64,000 bases of DNA from Schistocephalus solidus (taxonomy: Eukaryota; Platyhelminthes; Cestoda; Diphyllobothriidea; Diphyllobothriidae), in NCBI GenBank assembly GCA_017591395.1, contig WEDG01001357.1:186001-250000 (forward strand), given 5' to 3'. A program made the translations under genes and the position numbers. Under the pieces are notes generated by a model that saw only the letters and a program-made list of their open reading frames with translations, ran no database searches and was not told the origin of the DNA. Each line of letters opens with the position of its first letter. The first letter of the stretch is position 1. Shown piece after piece: positions 1-12,240 of the stretch.

Positions 1-1935
1 TGGTTAAGTTTAGAGAAAGAGTTAGGCTTTGGTTTAGGGTTAGACTTCACGTAACGCGCAGGTTTGGATTAACCCTAAATTTGAAGGGGGGAATTATGGT
101 TAGGAAACAAGCATAATTACACTTCCTGGAATTTAGCGTAAGGTGAACTCTATTACGCAGTGGGTAGTTCTATTGCCATATAGGTGATTATGAGTTAAAA
201 TTGTTATTTGTAGCTAAAGCGATAGTAGTTTTAATATTTCCTTGCAGGGTACACACCATTTGACTTTGTTTATTATAAATTCAGTTCAGGCCTATAAATT
301 TGGGCAGTTTCCAAATGGTACGACATTTTTCGTAAAATTATGCACATTTAATTAGTAAAGTCACCTACAGTATGCTTTGTAGCAGTTAACATCATTCCAG
401 TATTTAAGAACTATAGCTTTCGTTTAACAGAACACGACCTTATACGTACCTGAAATGTTACGATAGTCCTAACCATGACAATGCATGTTGAGGTCAGTTA
501 AAATCTAGATCACGCTCCCCTGACTCATGGGCTCCTTAAACTGCAATACATAATGATAAGGCTCATTACTGGTCTGATGCTTAGATAGATAGTTGAATGT
601 CAACCTTATCTGTTATGACGTAATGGCTACTGCACAGTACACAGTGTGCCTCATATTGCTTAAGAGTAATTTTTATTACATTTATGCCATTATACGTTGG
701 GATATTGTTAGCCGATGAATCAAATGGGCTAGAGGTAGTCATTTTCAGGTTATTGGACCTGGTTGGTAAAAATCCTGAACTGATGATTGCCAATGGCTAT
801 GCACCTGCCCGAATTTGTTGCAGACACGGTGTTCCAAAGCGTAGTAGAAATACTTTTGCACTTCCTGCTACAATAACTTGATAAATACAATCGGTACTTA
901 TCTTTTGAATTTAAAATATCGGCCTAAAAGTTTTTTTCTGGAGCCAGGAAAATCTTTTTAGCGATTTAAATTTAAACGGAGGTAATACATAGCTTTTATC
1001 AACATGCATTTGCAGTAGTAATCATTTTTCATTTTTCCACCTTTATAAAGTGTAGGAAAATAATATAATTAACAAGAATTGTACTTAAGCTGAAATATTT
1101 TTGTAAGTAATTTATTACAACGATTTATCAATTAATTTTGCTCATTCAATCAAGCAGTAATAATATGTAAAACATTACTCAGTTGTGCAATAGAGTAATT
1201 TTGGATGTAAACAATATGCAAATCATAAAAATTGCTATTGCTTTGCTCCTGACGTTTTGACAATTATTACTAGTAAGTACCAAGGGGATGATTGTATACT
1301 CCACATGCGTGAAGACTTGCTGTATTTGAAGGTTTTTTAGTGGGTAATATTCATTTATAACAAGTTAATCAATAGCAGATGCGTTAGTGAATTAAAGATA
1401 TATCATTGGTTTTGACTCATGTCATATTTTAAGAAAAGTATTATTTTTTTCCTAGTGTCCCGGTATCAGAGAAAATTCGAACCAACCATTAGCTAAGAGA
1501 AAAAAGGACCAGTTAAAACGGATGTTTGCAAAGCATTAGCAAAATATTGCTATGAAAAGGAGCTTTTCAAACAGGACGTTGCTTGCAAAACCTCCATGAC
1601 GTTAGATCATTTAGCCACAACCCATTGGATAAGTTTACTTTGACTTGTGCATGTAATGCGTACGCAGTGGGTTGGCCAATTTCTACCACATTTAATTTAC
1701 CAAGACTCTAGATCGCCTATCAATAAATTTTGGGTTCCTGCCCTTAACTCCTACATTTGAATTTAAAGTGAATAATATTTAGAAAACTTGAAATACAAAT
1801 GGGAAAAGTCCTCCTTCGCAAGGGAATTTTATTGATTTCATAGTAGAGTAACCGCAAAAACATAACTGCTGACCATAAATTTACTAGTAAACTTTTAGCC
1901 CTCTTCGATATCCACTTTGAATGACTTGCTCAGTG
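1..1935. other. unassigned AT-rich DNA
   Basis: No reading frame here resembles a known protein. The open frames near 581-881 are short, overlap on opposite strands and lack family motifs. The first 60 bases contain two short TTAGGG-like words, too few and too irregular to call a telomere. Nothing else is supportable. Confidence 0.6.
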
Positions 1936-2976
1936 TCATTGAGCGGTTTCAGTTTGGTAAGTGACTGGTGATGGAAAGTTTCTCTTTGTGAATCTGCAAG
2001 CAGCTGCCACATTCCAGTAGAAGCTTTTCATCAAATGACGCAAAGCTGGTATATAGATCATAATAATGAATGGGGCAGTCGTCATATGCAAAAGCAGCAA
2101 TAAATCGCCAACTCTCGTCCAATAACTGTTGATGTCCAGCAAGAACACTCCCGCTGCACTGACAAATCTCTGCACACTGCTATAGGCAGTTGAGAGGAGA
2201 AAGTTGACTGATAAAACAACCATACACATCGATGTGGTCCACCAGCCCTGCGGTTGTTCGAATTCCTTCCTTAGGGATTCCGACGTGCCGGAAAATGCCA
2301 AGCTGTTTAACGTATCTACCAGCTTGTCCGGTGGTGTATTGCGCACCCAGAGCAGAATTATAACGCTCGAGATACTTAACGCTGTGGCATTTACGAACAT
2401 ATCTACGCCATACTTGACAAAGCTGGCAGCGTAGAGGACTGTTAGTAACTCGTAGGGCAGATCACGATCCAGGCATTGGCAGTGCCCTTGCCTCCAAGCA
2501 ACCGTAAAGCACTGTGGCAGTGCAAGGAGGAAGCAAGCCAGCAATATAAAGCCGGCGGAAACCAGATCCATGTAGGCAGCACTAGAGAAGGAGTATTGAT
2601 ACTTGAAGGCAATCTGAATTGCCCTGTTACTCACCGTGTAGACAAGTACGAGGGACTCAAACAGGTGAAAGACTGCCGCCAGGAAGCCACTTGGCCAGAT
2701 AGCACATATGGTCGATGCGAAAATTTCGTTGGCAGAGGGCAGGATACTGCCAACATCCTGTGGATTAGCTAACGCGATAATGAGGGACGCAATGTCCGAG
2801 AGCATGAGAGCGCGGAGCATCGTGAGGCTGGTGCGTGTGCGACCGGTAAGCAGACAAAGTAGGACGAGGGTACAGATGTTGGCCAAAAGACCCGCCGGCA
2901 CTACAATCATTCTGAGCAGGTAGATGCCGTCACGAGGTGTCGGACTGGTTGGACAAAGCCAATACACCTGATTCAT
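1936..2976 (-). CDS. rhodopsin-like seven-transmembrane receptor (orphan GPCR)
   Basis: An uninterrupted 346-residue frame that reads as a class A-like G-protein-coupled receptor in the plasma membrane; the ligand is unknown. Seven hydrophobic segments lie at about residues 18-43, 54-72, 91-117, 135-158, 186-211, 246-266 and 287-309. TM1 has the conserved Asn (GLLANICTL, N33). TM2 has LSDIASL with D61. C91 at the TM3 start and C166/C168 in the second extracellular loop can form the usual disulfide. The TM3 end reads SNRAI in place of DRY, keeping only the Arg. TM6 lacks the CWxP motif, and TM7 has APFIIMIY in place of NPxxY. The short N-terminus (about 17 residues) and short C-tail suit a small-ligand or peptide receptor. 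The first ATG directly precedes the hydrophobic core, so I keep it. There is no intron and there are no recognisable neighbours. Family-specific motifs are too degenerate to choose amine, peptide or flatworm-specific orphan type. Confidence is high for seven-transmembrane and moderate for rhodopsin-like. Confidence 0.8.
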   Translation of the reverse strand: MNQVYWLCPTSPTPRDGIYLLRMIVVPAGLLANICTLVLLCLLTGRTRTSLTMLRALMLSDIASLIIALANPQDVGSILPSANEIFASTICAIWPSGFLAAVFHLFESLVLVYTVSNRAIQIAFKYQYSFSSAAYMDLVSAGFILLACFLLALPQCFTVAWRQGHCQCLDRDLPYELLTVLYAASFVKYGVDMFVNATALSISSVIILLWVRNTPPDKLVDTLNSLAFSGTSESLRKEFEQPQGWWTTSMCMVVLSVNFLLSTAYSSVQRFVSAAGVFLLDINSYWTRVGDLLLLLHMTTAPFIIMIYIPALRHLMKSFYWNVAAACRFTKRNFPSPVTYQTETAQ

Positions 2977-4210
2977 TCTGAGGAAGTAAGATTTGCGATT
3001 GACCTGGGACCATTTTGTCTCTTTTTATATCTGCATTGGTGAAGCTGGGTAGGGAAAAGCAAGGATGAAATCTTAGCTCCTGTCATTATTCTGTCGTCGT
3101 TTCTCTGGGCCTTTCTGTATCAATCTTATTCGCTTTTGTGAGTCTCGTGCAGAGATGTGATGTCAACTTTAAAATATGTCGTCTCTTTAATCAGCATGGT
3201 TTTCAACGTTTGCTATACTTCTGTAGGAAATGCGTTTGAGAAAAAATAAAAGTGAACTTCTTTTGTTTTGTAGTATCTGTACTATCACAGTAAAGCCCTT
3301 TTTAATTATTGGCTGTATATTTGTGGCTTGAAAAGGAGAACCTGTTAGAATCGTGATGATATTTCAGAAAGACTGCCTAATTGGGCCTTTTGTTCTAAGA
3401 CAACGGATTAACTGGGGTTTTCATGAAGTTCCACATCATACTCGGGCTGCTATCTGCGGGGAATATGAGGTGAGTGAAGCCTAAATTAAGTTGGTATGTA
3501 TTTTTAGGTAAAACACTTGCATTCAAAGAAGGAGCTGTGTCAAGCTCTCAATCTTTTCACGGGGTTGACTATATGTTTGAATTTTGGCGTGAGGTTGGTC
3601 AACCAGTTAGAGGCAGCAGATACCTTTCCAATCAAATAAATTAACTGTTTACTTACTAATGTCTGCCGTGGTTAGACTGAAACATGCATGCAGGCACTTA
3701 TAAAGATACGGCGACTTTTGTTTTTACTTTTTGTAAATAAACGCGTAGCACAATGTTACATATCGGAAGAGGATAAAAATGCAAAAATGGCGCCTAGGTC
3801 AAGAACAGAAAATGGGTTTTTTGAGTGACGAAAAACATTAGTTGGAAATGCCATGGCCAACATTCTGGTTGGTGATAATCCGGCACACTTTTTGCCCTGT
3901 GAGTAAACTGGGCCCAGTTAAAAGGTCCAGTTGCCCAAAACGGCTCACATTCACAAACAACAGTCGTGTTTTCTAATGCTCCGAGTCGATAAATTTCTTA
4001 TAAAAATCGTTTTGGTGGTTGAAAAACTTTGAAGATCGAGGTTCAACCAACACGAAACCAAACTGTAGCCTTCTTATTTTTTTCCTGCAACCTAAAACAT
4101 TGAACTTTAGAAAAGGCAAAGTCTGTTTGAGCAACCTCCTGCGCTTCCAACCTCCTGCAGGGGTCCATCGACGTAGATAGCAGGAGCAATAAAAGTCGAA
4201 CCTTATATGG
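2977..4210. other. unassigned region upstream of receptor gene
   Basis: This is the 5' flank of the minus-strand receptor gene. No coding region or repeat is recognised. Promoter elements cannot be assigned with confidence. Confidence 0.5.
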
Positions 4211-4221
4211 AAACATACCCA

Positions 4222-4545
4222 TCAACGACCGCTGACGCACTTCTGGAGGCGATTGCGTAGGGCTCTGTACTTCAGCGCCAAATTAATACATCGATTGCTT
4301 GAGTTACCGTCTGTGAACCCGGGTTCAATCAATTCTCGGGTCGTCTTGTTTCCGGCGTGGGGGATTATATTGATGGCTGCGAATTTAAACTCATGGCCCG
4401 TCTCGTAGGTGCGGGCAGCAACTTGCGATAATTCATCGCTCCCTCGCACCGGCAACTTATGTCGAGGTAGATACAAGCCCAGCAAGCCTTCACTCTGGCC
4501 TATGTGCTTACAAGGACGCTGGCGAACAGAGTCCTGCGCAGTCAC
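4222..4545 (-). pseudogene. Penelope-like element GIY-YIG endonuclease fragment (family 2)
   Basis: The 107-residue frame matches the C-terminal endonuclease region of Penelope-like retroelements, which nick target DNA. Seen in order: CKHIGQSEG (the second half of the GIY-YIG core, YIGxTG-like), then an EHKL-like RHKLPVRGSDELSQVA, then HTYETGHEF-like, then an Arg-Glu-Leu-Ile-Glu segment, then the closing NRCINLALKYRALRNRL. This parallels, block for block, the ends of the Penelope copies at 59.8-62.5 kb (DPLSLVFAHALE, FLETWHSSTTSINRHVD, YEGLRA), but the residues differ enough to indicate a second family. The reverse transcriptase is absent, and upstream sequence falls into another frame. It is an isolated 3' relic with no expected function. 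Confidence 0.62.
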
Positions 4546-4559
4546 CTCCAGACTTGTGC

Positions 4560-6160
4560 CAGTGATTACTGATCGGTTTGTACCTCCTGTAAGTGTCGCA
4601 TTTCTGTTCCTGTTGGTTTCTCTGGCGATGGACTCTTGCAGCAGTTTTAAATCTTAGCAGAATAGACAAAATATTCCGGTGCTCCCACAGATCTCGTATT
4701 TTCTCATCCAATCCCCTAGGATACAAACCTTCGCATTAGCAGCGAACATTGGAGGCAAGCAAGCTACAGTCTTGGTCGCTGTTCAGGCTGTAAGTTAAAC
4801 ATCAGAAAATTTTCATTTTACCTGTTTCCTGTAGGACTGATGCTTTTTATACTATAGGTCATATATCATCCTCATTTTACTATTTAGAATTTCTTTTCAT
4901 CTTTTAAGTTCCAAAGCTAGCCTACAATTTTGGTTTATAAGACGTTTGACACTCTTGCAGGTTTGTTGCACTGCCTAACAGTGAGCAATTATAGGGTTGA
5001 TTCTTATACTTAAACGCAAAGATTACGCAATTATTAGTGGAAAAGCAACCTAACTGTCCGAGTCACTTTTCGTGAGTTTTTTTGTAAACGAACAGTGGAT
5101 ATTTTAGGACCTGCAGAGCCGATGTAGTGATTTTAAGAGTTTTTGCTTGTGCGCTTTTGCCTCAGTTGGATTGAATCTATTAGGTGTGAATTGACTCACA
5201 TTGCACTTCACTTCAGTAATTTTTTTATGGACCAGAAGTATTGAATTGATTTGAAGATGTTACCTTTAAAAATAGCCATAATGTATGGGTTAAAAATTGA
5301 AAAATCAATTTCAGAGAAAAATGTTCAGCTTCCGTATTTTCGGTTAATATTCAGAATTTCCATGGAAGTATTTTTATTTAGGTGAATGAACTTTAAGTAA
5401 GGATTTAAAATAAAACCAGTTGATGCGACTCAAATGCATTCCACCTGACTTCCTTCCTTGTCCAGGAATACAAATCTCACCTGAAAGTTTTGATATACTG
5501 GAAGTCATTCCTGTGTTTTTTTAAAGAAATTTGCTTGTTTGTTAACTCGGACATTGACTGTCATTTAAAATTAAGAAATTTAACCTCGTAGTGCTCTAAT
5601 TGCTTAAATACTGAGTGGTTTCAAGTGAATGCACAAAAAACGTAGTATTCTTGTTAATTCTTAAGATTAAGAAGGTTTCTTACTTTTAATACCAAAAGCC
5701 AATCAGCTGCGTTCAAATCGACATTAAAGTACTGTTGCATTGAAACTTCCTTTTTGATTAGGTATTCTTACTTATATTTTGAGTGCACCATTAAGACTTT
5801 TTCGATGTTAAGGGCTGTTTTAATTTGGGTGAGCTTCAACTTTCCTATTAAAATCCAGGACAGAGTGTAACTGCTCAGATTGTACCATATGGCAGTTTAA
5901 ATAATGTCGGTTAACGACGACAAGACATAAAAAGAGCGCTATTCAGTGCCAATGTTGTTGATATTTTATTAGTTTGTTTTTATAGGGAAGTTCCTCACAT
6001 AGAATTACTTTAATCTCTTCAAAATATTTATATATCATTTGGGGGATTTTGGGTTGTTTGATTGAGAAATCCTATCAAGGCAGTCAGGTAACTGTATCAG
6101 AATTGGTGATTTTCGTACGTTGATTTAGGCTTGGAATGTACATTGACGAAATCTGGGTAA
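4560..6160. other. unassigned AT-rich DNA
   Basis: No protein-like frame, repeat or RNA gene is recognised. Open frames are short and compositionally like noise. Confidence 0.5.
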
Positions 6161-6164
6161 ACTC

Positions 6165-6337
6165 GCGCCTCCTGGTCGGGGCCTGGTGGCTAAGGTAGCT
6201 TAAGCGTTGGCTGCACACAGGTCTTGCAGTTGCTGTCGTGGTTTTGAATGCCACCGATGCTGCCACTGAGATTTTCACAGTTCGATCCCAGGAAATAATA
6301 ATATTTGCGAAAGGACTGAATCAGAAAGAATTTTTAC

Positions 6338-6368
<31 letters not shown>
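6165..6368 (+). repeat. SINE-like unit with (ATA)n tail
   Basis: The segment begins with a tRNA A-box-like word (TGGCTAAGGTAGCTTAAG, about 6186-6203). It then has a B-box-like GTTCGATCCCA near 6280-6290 and ends in an ATA/TAA run at about 6339-6367. A tRNA-like head, short body and simple-repeat tail is the usual design of a tRNA-derived SINE. The A-to-B spacing of about 90 bases is longer than in a standard intronless tRNA, so this is not a working tRNA gene. No target-site duplication was confirmed. Confidence 0.35.
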
Positions 6369-9300
6369 TGTGAAGTAGCTGAATGTCAATCATTTTTTTT
6401 CATAATCGCCTGCGAGCCGTAGGACTCATCAACAGCCTATGCCGTGTCAAACTTGCACTCGACTTCGGCAAACATTTATGAGCGAACGTGATGTTAATAC
6501 GTTAGGAATCCTTTCTTTTGCAACCTTTCTAGTGTTTCGGGACGCAAGCATCGATTCTTGCTTTTGAAACTGCTTAATACATCAAAAGCAAACGGTTTGG
6601 GCATCTCACTTAGATAACTAAAGATCGCATTTGAAGAAGAAATTGCTCATTTCTAAAGTCGGTGCCTGCTGAAGAAGACATCTAAGTACCTTTAAGTCTC
6701 ATTTACGCTAAATAAATAACTTAAATAATAACAGGGTTGATTGAGCCCTACAGCTGAAACGATGGGTGCAGCGGCCGTCAGTATGCTTTCCTTCACGACC
6801 TTGACTAGTGCTTTCCACGCGCACGCACCAACCTCCGCGAGCGTGTATATCGATCGCCGTGTGCGGATGTGCATGCAGATGCGTTCGCGTGCATGCCAAA
6901 AAGCGCGCCTAACAACGCACACTGCCGCTGGCTCCTTAACTGAGATGCGGCGTGCGCAGTCACCAAGGCAGTCGTAGGCAAGGTGCGGGGGTGAATTGGG
7001 GAGGGTGAAAGAATAACGATGTTATTCATTTGAACAATTCGCACTTTTGAATAACTGAATATCTGCTTTTGAGCCAAGAGCTATCGGAACGCCCACAGAC
7101 ACTCTTGACAAATGCCCTCCTCGATGATGAGGTTAACGCATGTTTAAATCGGGGAATTTGTATAGATTCGTCCGCACTCTTTCTTGCCAAAACACTTTTG
7201 TTAACAGTGACCAGACGGATCATGAGCGTTACGGTTACGTTTATTTCAGTTGTTAGCCAACTTATCTGGATTCCATGAACGAAAGACTTAACTCTCCGAT
7301 AAATCTCCTGACTCTCTCGAACCGGTCAGTTAAACACAAAATAATATATAAGACAGACCTGATAGATGGCCACACTATCTTGGAGACAACCTTTTGTCGA
7401 ACCTGAATTTAATTATAGTTAAGATTACCTCGTCGTGACATCGGCCTGCATCACTTCTACGTGCAAATCAGTGTTAGGATAGGCTACAGGCGCCTGAAGT
7501 CGGGACTGAACCTAATGAAGGCTTGAACTTTCCATCCTCGTCGTACACATGGTAGCAAGGGTTGTACACTAATATCAGCAGTAGTTTATTTTTATATCTT
7601 TGAGTATTTGCGTCTTTTTTTAATTTTAATCGAACAGTTTACTTCGTCTTTTTACGAGGCAATGACAGTACATAGTCGAATAAGAGGTCACGAAATTGCA
7701 TGACGTCAACAAATTTTGTGTATTTCTTCACCTGTGCCTTATACATATGCGATTTTTATTAAGTCCGCGTTAAAAGAGACTTATAACAGATTGAGAGTCC
7801 ATCCCAAAGAGTAATTTATCCCGTTTTCAGTAACCATCCAAGAGCTAATGTACGGAATTGCAATATGTTATAAATGTCTAAATGGAAAAACAATATCGGA
7901 TACCGTAATTCCCTTCTCCGTCTCCCATTTAAACGGTAAGGCTGACATAAAATCTCCGTGACATACGTTTGTGACTTGCGGTATGGTCCATTAAATCTGC
8001 AAAATACAACGATATGCCTACATAGCGCTCAAACGTGTGTACTCTCTCTCTCCCTCCACATGCCCCGTGGAAAGCCCTTCTTGGCTTACAATCTGTTGCT
8101 TCGCTTTCGTTGGCGAGGAAATGTGTCGAGTTCTTATTTAATGACTGACTTTTCAGCTACCTTGAATCAGTGCTAGAGTTTTTGGCCTGGGACCTTGCAC
8201 CCAACTGAAAAATGCTTTACGCGTGGGCGTGCTAGCCTCCGCTACCACTATCATGCCATGTGCATGTGACTCGCGCTCCTGGGAGAATAAGTGGAAATGT
8301 TTCCTTTGCACAGCCCGATATTCCACTTGGTGCATGATTTAGTAAATTCTCGAACTTAAGTGGCTGATTTGACATCAAAAATGTGAGTTAGGTTGCAGGC
8401 AAAAGCGTGCTCAGTATTTCGAGTATGTGTGGCTACTTAGAGATGTGTTCTTGTCTCTGTTGTCAAGTAATCCTCTTGTATATGTGCAAATAATGATTTT
8501 TTAGCTTTACCATTGTTCCTTGCATTGTGGGTATCACGCTGAATTCTTTAGAGGATTTCGTATTTAATAAAAATAATAATAATAATTTAATAAAATATGC
8601 CCTTCGGATAATCTAGCCAGTGGTGCAACTCAGCCGTCAGTTCATGCATCACTTGTGCTTGGTGCTTCCTCGGTACTCTTTCAGGTGAATTCGCAATGTT
8701 AATAGCCAAAAGTTGCCCTTTTTGCTCGATTTAGTTGGCTGTTAACATTATCGCATGTGATAGATGGGACCGTTTTAAACCCAATGCATATCGAATTCGG
8801 AAAAAAGCTACTTTGCGGCAAACTACGGTGTGCAATGTAGTGTTCTTCCCTTGCTGTACACATTTTTAAAAATTTCTTCAGGTCTAGATGCAATACCGGG
8901 AAGTGTTGAGGTAAAAATATTTTGGAGCGCTTCCAACGAATCTTTAAAATGACAGGAAATATGCCACATACACAGAGTAGCCACAAGTTAGGCTTATTCA
9001 GTGGCCCAACGAAGTCGTCCCGTGTCCCATTTCGATTCAAATCTGGACGTCTGGATTTATCAAAACGTTGGAGTCACAGTTTTCCTTGAAATGTTAGACC
9101 CGCATTTAGAAACTAACTTTTCCTTCGCACATAAGTATTATCAGAAATCACAGGTAACCCAGGTGACTAAAGGAAAAAATGAACCAAAAATTTTAAAATA
9201 TGGCATCGTCATGCTGATGCATCTTCGTTTTCGATAGAAATGATCAATGTGTGCCAATGCCTGTGATAATAAATAGCCTGTCCTCATCGCCAGTGATACT

Positions 9301-11144
9301 AATACATTTTGGCTCAAGGAAGTGGTTGTTACCCATCTGGCAGACCTAGTCTATAAAGCATTTGCAAGGGCTGTGCATATGTTTGTATTTCAGACGCCGT
9401 GGGCATCACAATGGACCGTAATGCAAACGCGCTGAATGAAAACCGGAGTCAGACTGATGCATGAAACGTGCGCAATGCTTTCGCTCAATCACACAACAAC
9501 TGCCCTAAATGCATTTGTGGCTTCCAGGCCACGTCGGTCACGGCGTTCAGGCTCGGACAGCCGACTGGTACTTGGGAGAGGAAGGAGTGAGCAAGGTCGA
9601 CAGTGAGAGATTCATTATCATGGCAAGTTGTGACGAGCTAAGGAAGCTTGTCAACTGACGAAGTTGTCTGGTCCTCCTCAGGGCCGAGCCGTCAATGCGA
9701 AAGCTTGGTAAATTTTGCGGAGTCCATGTGGTGGGTGACACGCGTAGGTGGGCTGTTTTGCATTGTCATCCACTCCACAGCAGTCCATCTATGGTATTCG
9801 TGACAGTGTATAGCCAATGGCCATGGTGAGAGGGGATAAAGCGTGAGGTAGATGAGTAGTGAGTTTTCTTTACGATCAACTTATTCATAGGCAAGTCGTC
9901 GGAGTTGCGCCCAGTCCATGGGCACTCGGAGGACGTGGTCGATTGTGACAGTTGAACTGTTGTCCTTTCTAGCCCCATATATTGATCGGGTCTCTGAATA
10001 TCAGGGCGAAAGGGAAATGACTCTAAAATATCAATAAATCAATTCAAGCATGTCTGTATCGGTACCCTCAGATTGCTGGAAGATATTTGGTGCTCATGTA
10101 CTGTTATAGGTTAAGCAAATGTGGGAGTCGTTTATGCTTTAAGTTGCATCTTTCCGAGGTTTAAACTGCTCGCTTGAGGTCTTCGTCATTGCGAAATGAA
10201 AAAATACACCTCAGCAAAAATGAAAACATTTCCGCTGGGCAGGTTTCGAGTTCTGCCACAAGGCCTCATATCTAATATGTCATTGATGTTGGAGACATTT
10301 TACCACCTACCTAGCATGCAATTAACCTCTGAGTCGATATTTCGGCCGCTTTGCGCATGCCCTTAAATGTCAACACCGCACTTAGTGAGACAACGCTGAT
10401 GTGATAAGTATGGCCAACATAAAACATTATGCTTACCTGGAGGCTGATTGCGAAAGCCTACATCCATCGTAAAACCAAAACCATTATAGTCTGTGCCCAG
10501 TGAGTGGAATCTCGCTGATCCGCCACTTCCACTTTTCAACACCTCAAAGCGTAACCGTAACCCTATCCGTTTTCGTACCTACCACAGCGCTGTATCTATT
10601 CGGCTCCTGTGGATGCCTGTCCATTTAATCTACCTGCTATGTCCACAAAATACCTAATGCGACTATCTCTTTCTCAATGTCCATTTTTATGACAAAGTAA
10701 TGTCACCAGCTTGAAAACTCACGGGTAAAAATTTATTTTCCGCAAGGCAAAATAACATTAGGCACAAAGAAAAAACGGACTGCAAGAAACGTTTCTGGTT
10801 TATTTACTGTCATCAACCAGCCAAATCCAGCATCTCTACCATTTTTAATATGCCGGATCGCAACCAACAGGAAAATGAACCCATAGCTCAAGGTTATGAC
10901 TTTTAACTTCTAATCAACATGTCATGGTTTTGAGCCTCAGAGATGCAACATCCAAAGTTGCATATCATTGGATGGTGAGGGATAAATGAGGCGGAAATTG
11001 ACCCTCCAGTCTCCCTTGTCTTTGTCGGTAAGGTTATCCTTCCTATAATGCTAGACGCTATGTGGCTGCTGACGGGATTCTATTTTGAGCCCAAGGCACA
11101 GCGGGACGAGGAAATCCCATAACCCACTGCTGACCACTCACCAA
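6369..11144. other. unassigned region
   Basis: No gene can be supported. Open frames in 6.7-7.3 kb and 8.7-9.2 kb overlap on both strands and match no family I know. An imperfect AAT-rich run lies near 8565-8595. The minus-strand reading between about 9550 and 9980 is open over two frames of 64-70 residues but has no recognisable domain. Confidence 0.4.
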
Positions 11145-11345
11145 TATATATATATATATATATAAGCAGACATTTAACACTTTCAATCGCAAAGGGGACT
11201 GGAACGGTCAGTTCTGGCTTGTAAGCCGTCATTAGCCAAGCATATCCATCTTAAGATGTTGCGAAACCTTAGGTTCGAACCAGGGACCTTTTGTTTAGAA
11301 ATCCAAAGCCCTAACATTAGCTACAGACTCTTTGTGCTGTCGATT
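11145..11345 (-). repeat. SINE-like unit, tRNA-derived head and (TA)n tail
   Basis: Read on the minus strand from 11345, the sequence has an A-box-like CTGTAGCTAATGTTAGG. A possible anticodon arm follows, with a CTTTG/CAAAA-type stem around an ATTTCTAAA-like loop. Then comes a perfect B-box word GGTTCGAACC at about 11270-11279, a body, and a TA dinucleotide run at about 11143-11164. The order and length fit a tRNA-derived SINE. The acceptor stem does not pair cleanly, so it is not a functional tRNA. Confidence 0.4.
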
Positions 11346-11889
11346 ACGAGGAAGTTTATCAAAAGTTGTACCCTTTTAATTTCCTAAGAAACTAATTTGT
11401 GAAATTGGTTAATTCCTCGAAACGAACCCTTTGTAGGTTGGATTCAAAAGTTGAATCAAGCATATGCGCTAAAATCCATCAGTGCGTAATGTTCACATTC
11501 CGTCTTGAGGCAGTCAGCAATAGAAAAGTGTTAAGTGATTTATCCAACTCCCCTACTGGTCCTAGCTAAAAACCGAGGCACAGGTTTTGTCTATTTTTTT
11601 GCTGTTGCATGAAAAAATGCAAGGGATTCATCTACTCAGTGACACCTCCCATCACAGAAAGTAGATACGAGCCAATAACAGCTGTTATTTTCGGAGAGTT
11701 CCTTCAATAGAGTACTTAGTTTGGACTGGGGCTGGAGAAATATCCGTCTCGTCTTCTTCTGAGAAACATGTTATATCCCCTTGTTGCGGTTATATTTCTT
11801 TCCGTTTAGCCAAGTTGACCGTGCCTTATTACATTCTTTTATTTTATCTGCCAAGACTCAAACATATCCCTTACTTCCGCATTTCTAGA

Positions 11890-12240
11890 TTAATATGACG
11901 ACAGTTTGATGGTTGCGAATGGTGATGAAAACCGCATTTCCCACAGCATGGGGAAGGCAGCAATGGTGCCTTGCCGATGAGAAGAGAGAGGGAGAGAGAT
12001 AGAGAGTCAAGAAGACCGGAGGCATGAGTGGAAACCGTGCTACGCATGCGATGGGCCGGATTTTCATATAAAAAAGGGCCGCTCGGATTACATGTCAATG
12101 AGAATGGCATAGAAACCACAGAAAGAAGTTGCCATTTCAGCCAGACTTCTTGTCCTGAGAAAGTGAACGAATTATTCCGTCAGTTGGCAGTTTCCAATAC
12201 CATGGCTTTTCACAAGCCACGATGGTTTAAATGCGCATCG
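11890..12240 (+). repeat. dispersed repeat D, diverged copy 1
   Basis: This copy shares with the copies near 24.8 kb (plus) and 50.85 kb (minus) the core GAGTCAAGAAGACCGGAG at about 12005-12022. With the 24.8-kb copy it also shares a downstream block: an ATTCCGTCAGTTGGCA-like stretch followed by CCACGATGG/CCACGGCTT-like sequence. It has drifted and lost the GC-rich centre seen in the other copies. No coding capacity is evident. Confidence 0.5.

Noticed and set aside
1..60. TTAGGG-like words at the window start suggesting a telomere
   Set aside because: Only two short words occur, irregularly spaced, and the rest is ordinary sequence. No tandem array.
10230..10620. LTR-retrotransposon polymerase-like reading on the plus strand
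   Set aside because: A brief FPLGRFRVLPQGL stretch recalled Gypsy RT, but no catalytic or flanking motifs follow and stops intervene.
11250..11345. Functional tRNA gene on the minus strand
   Set aside because: A- and B-box words are present but the acceptor stem does not pair and the anticodon arm is poor. SINE head or pseudo-tRNA fits better.
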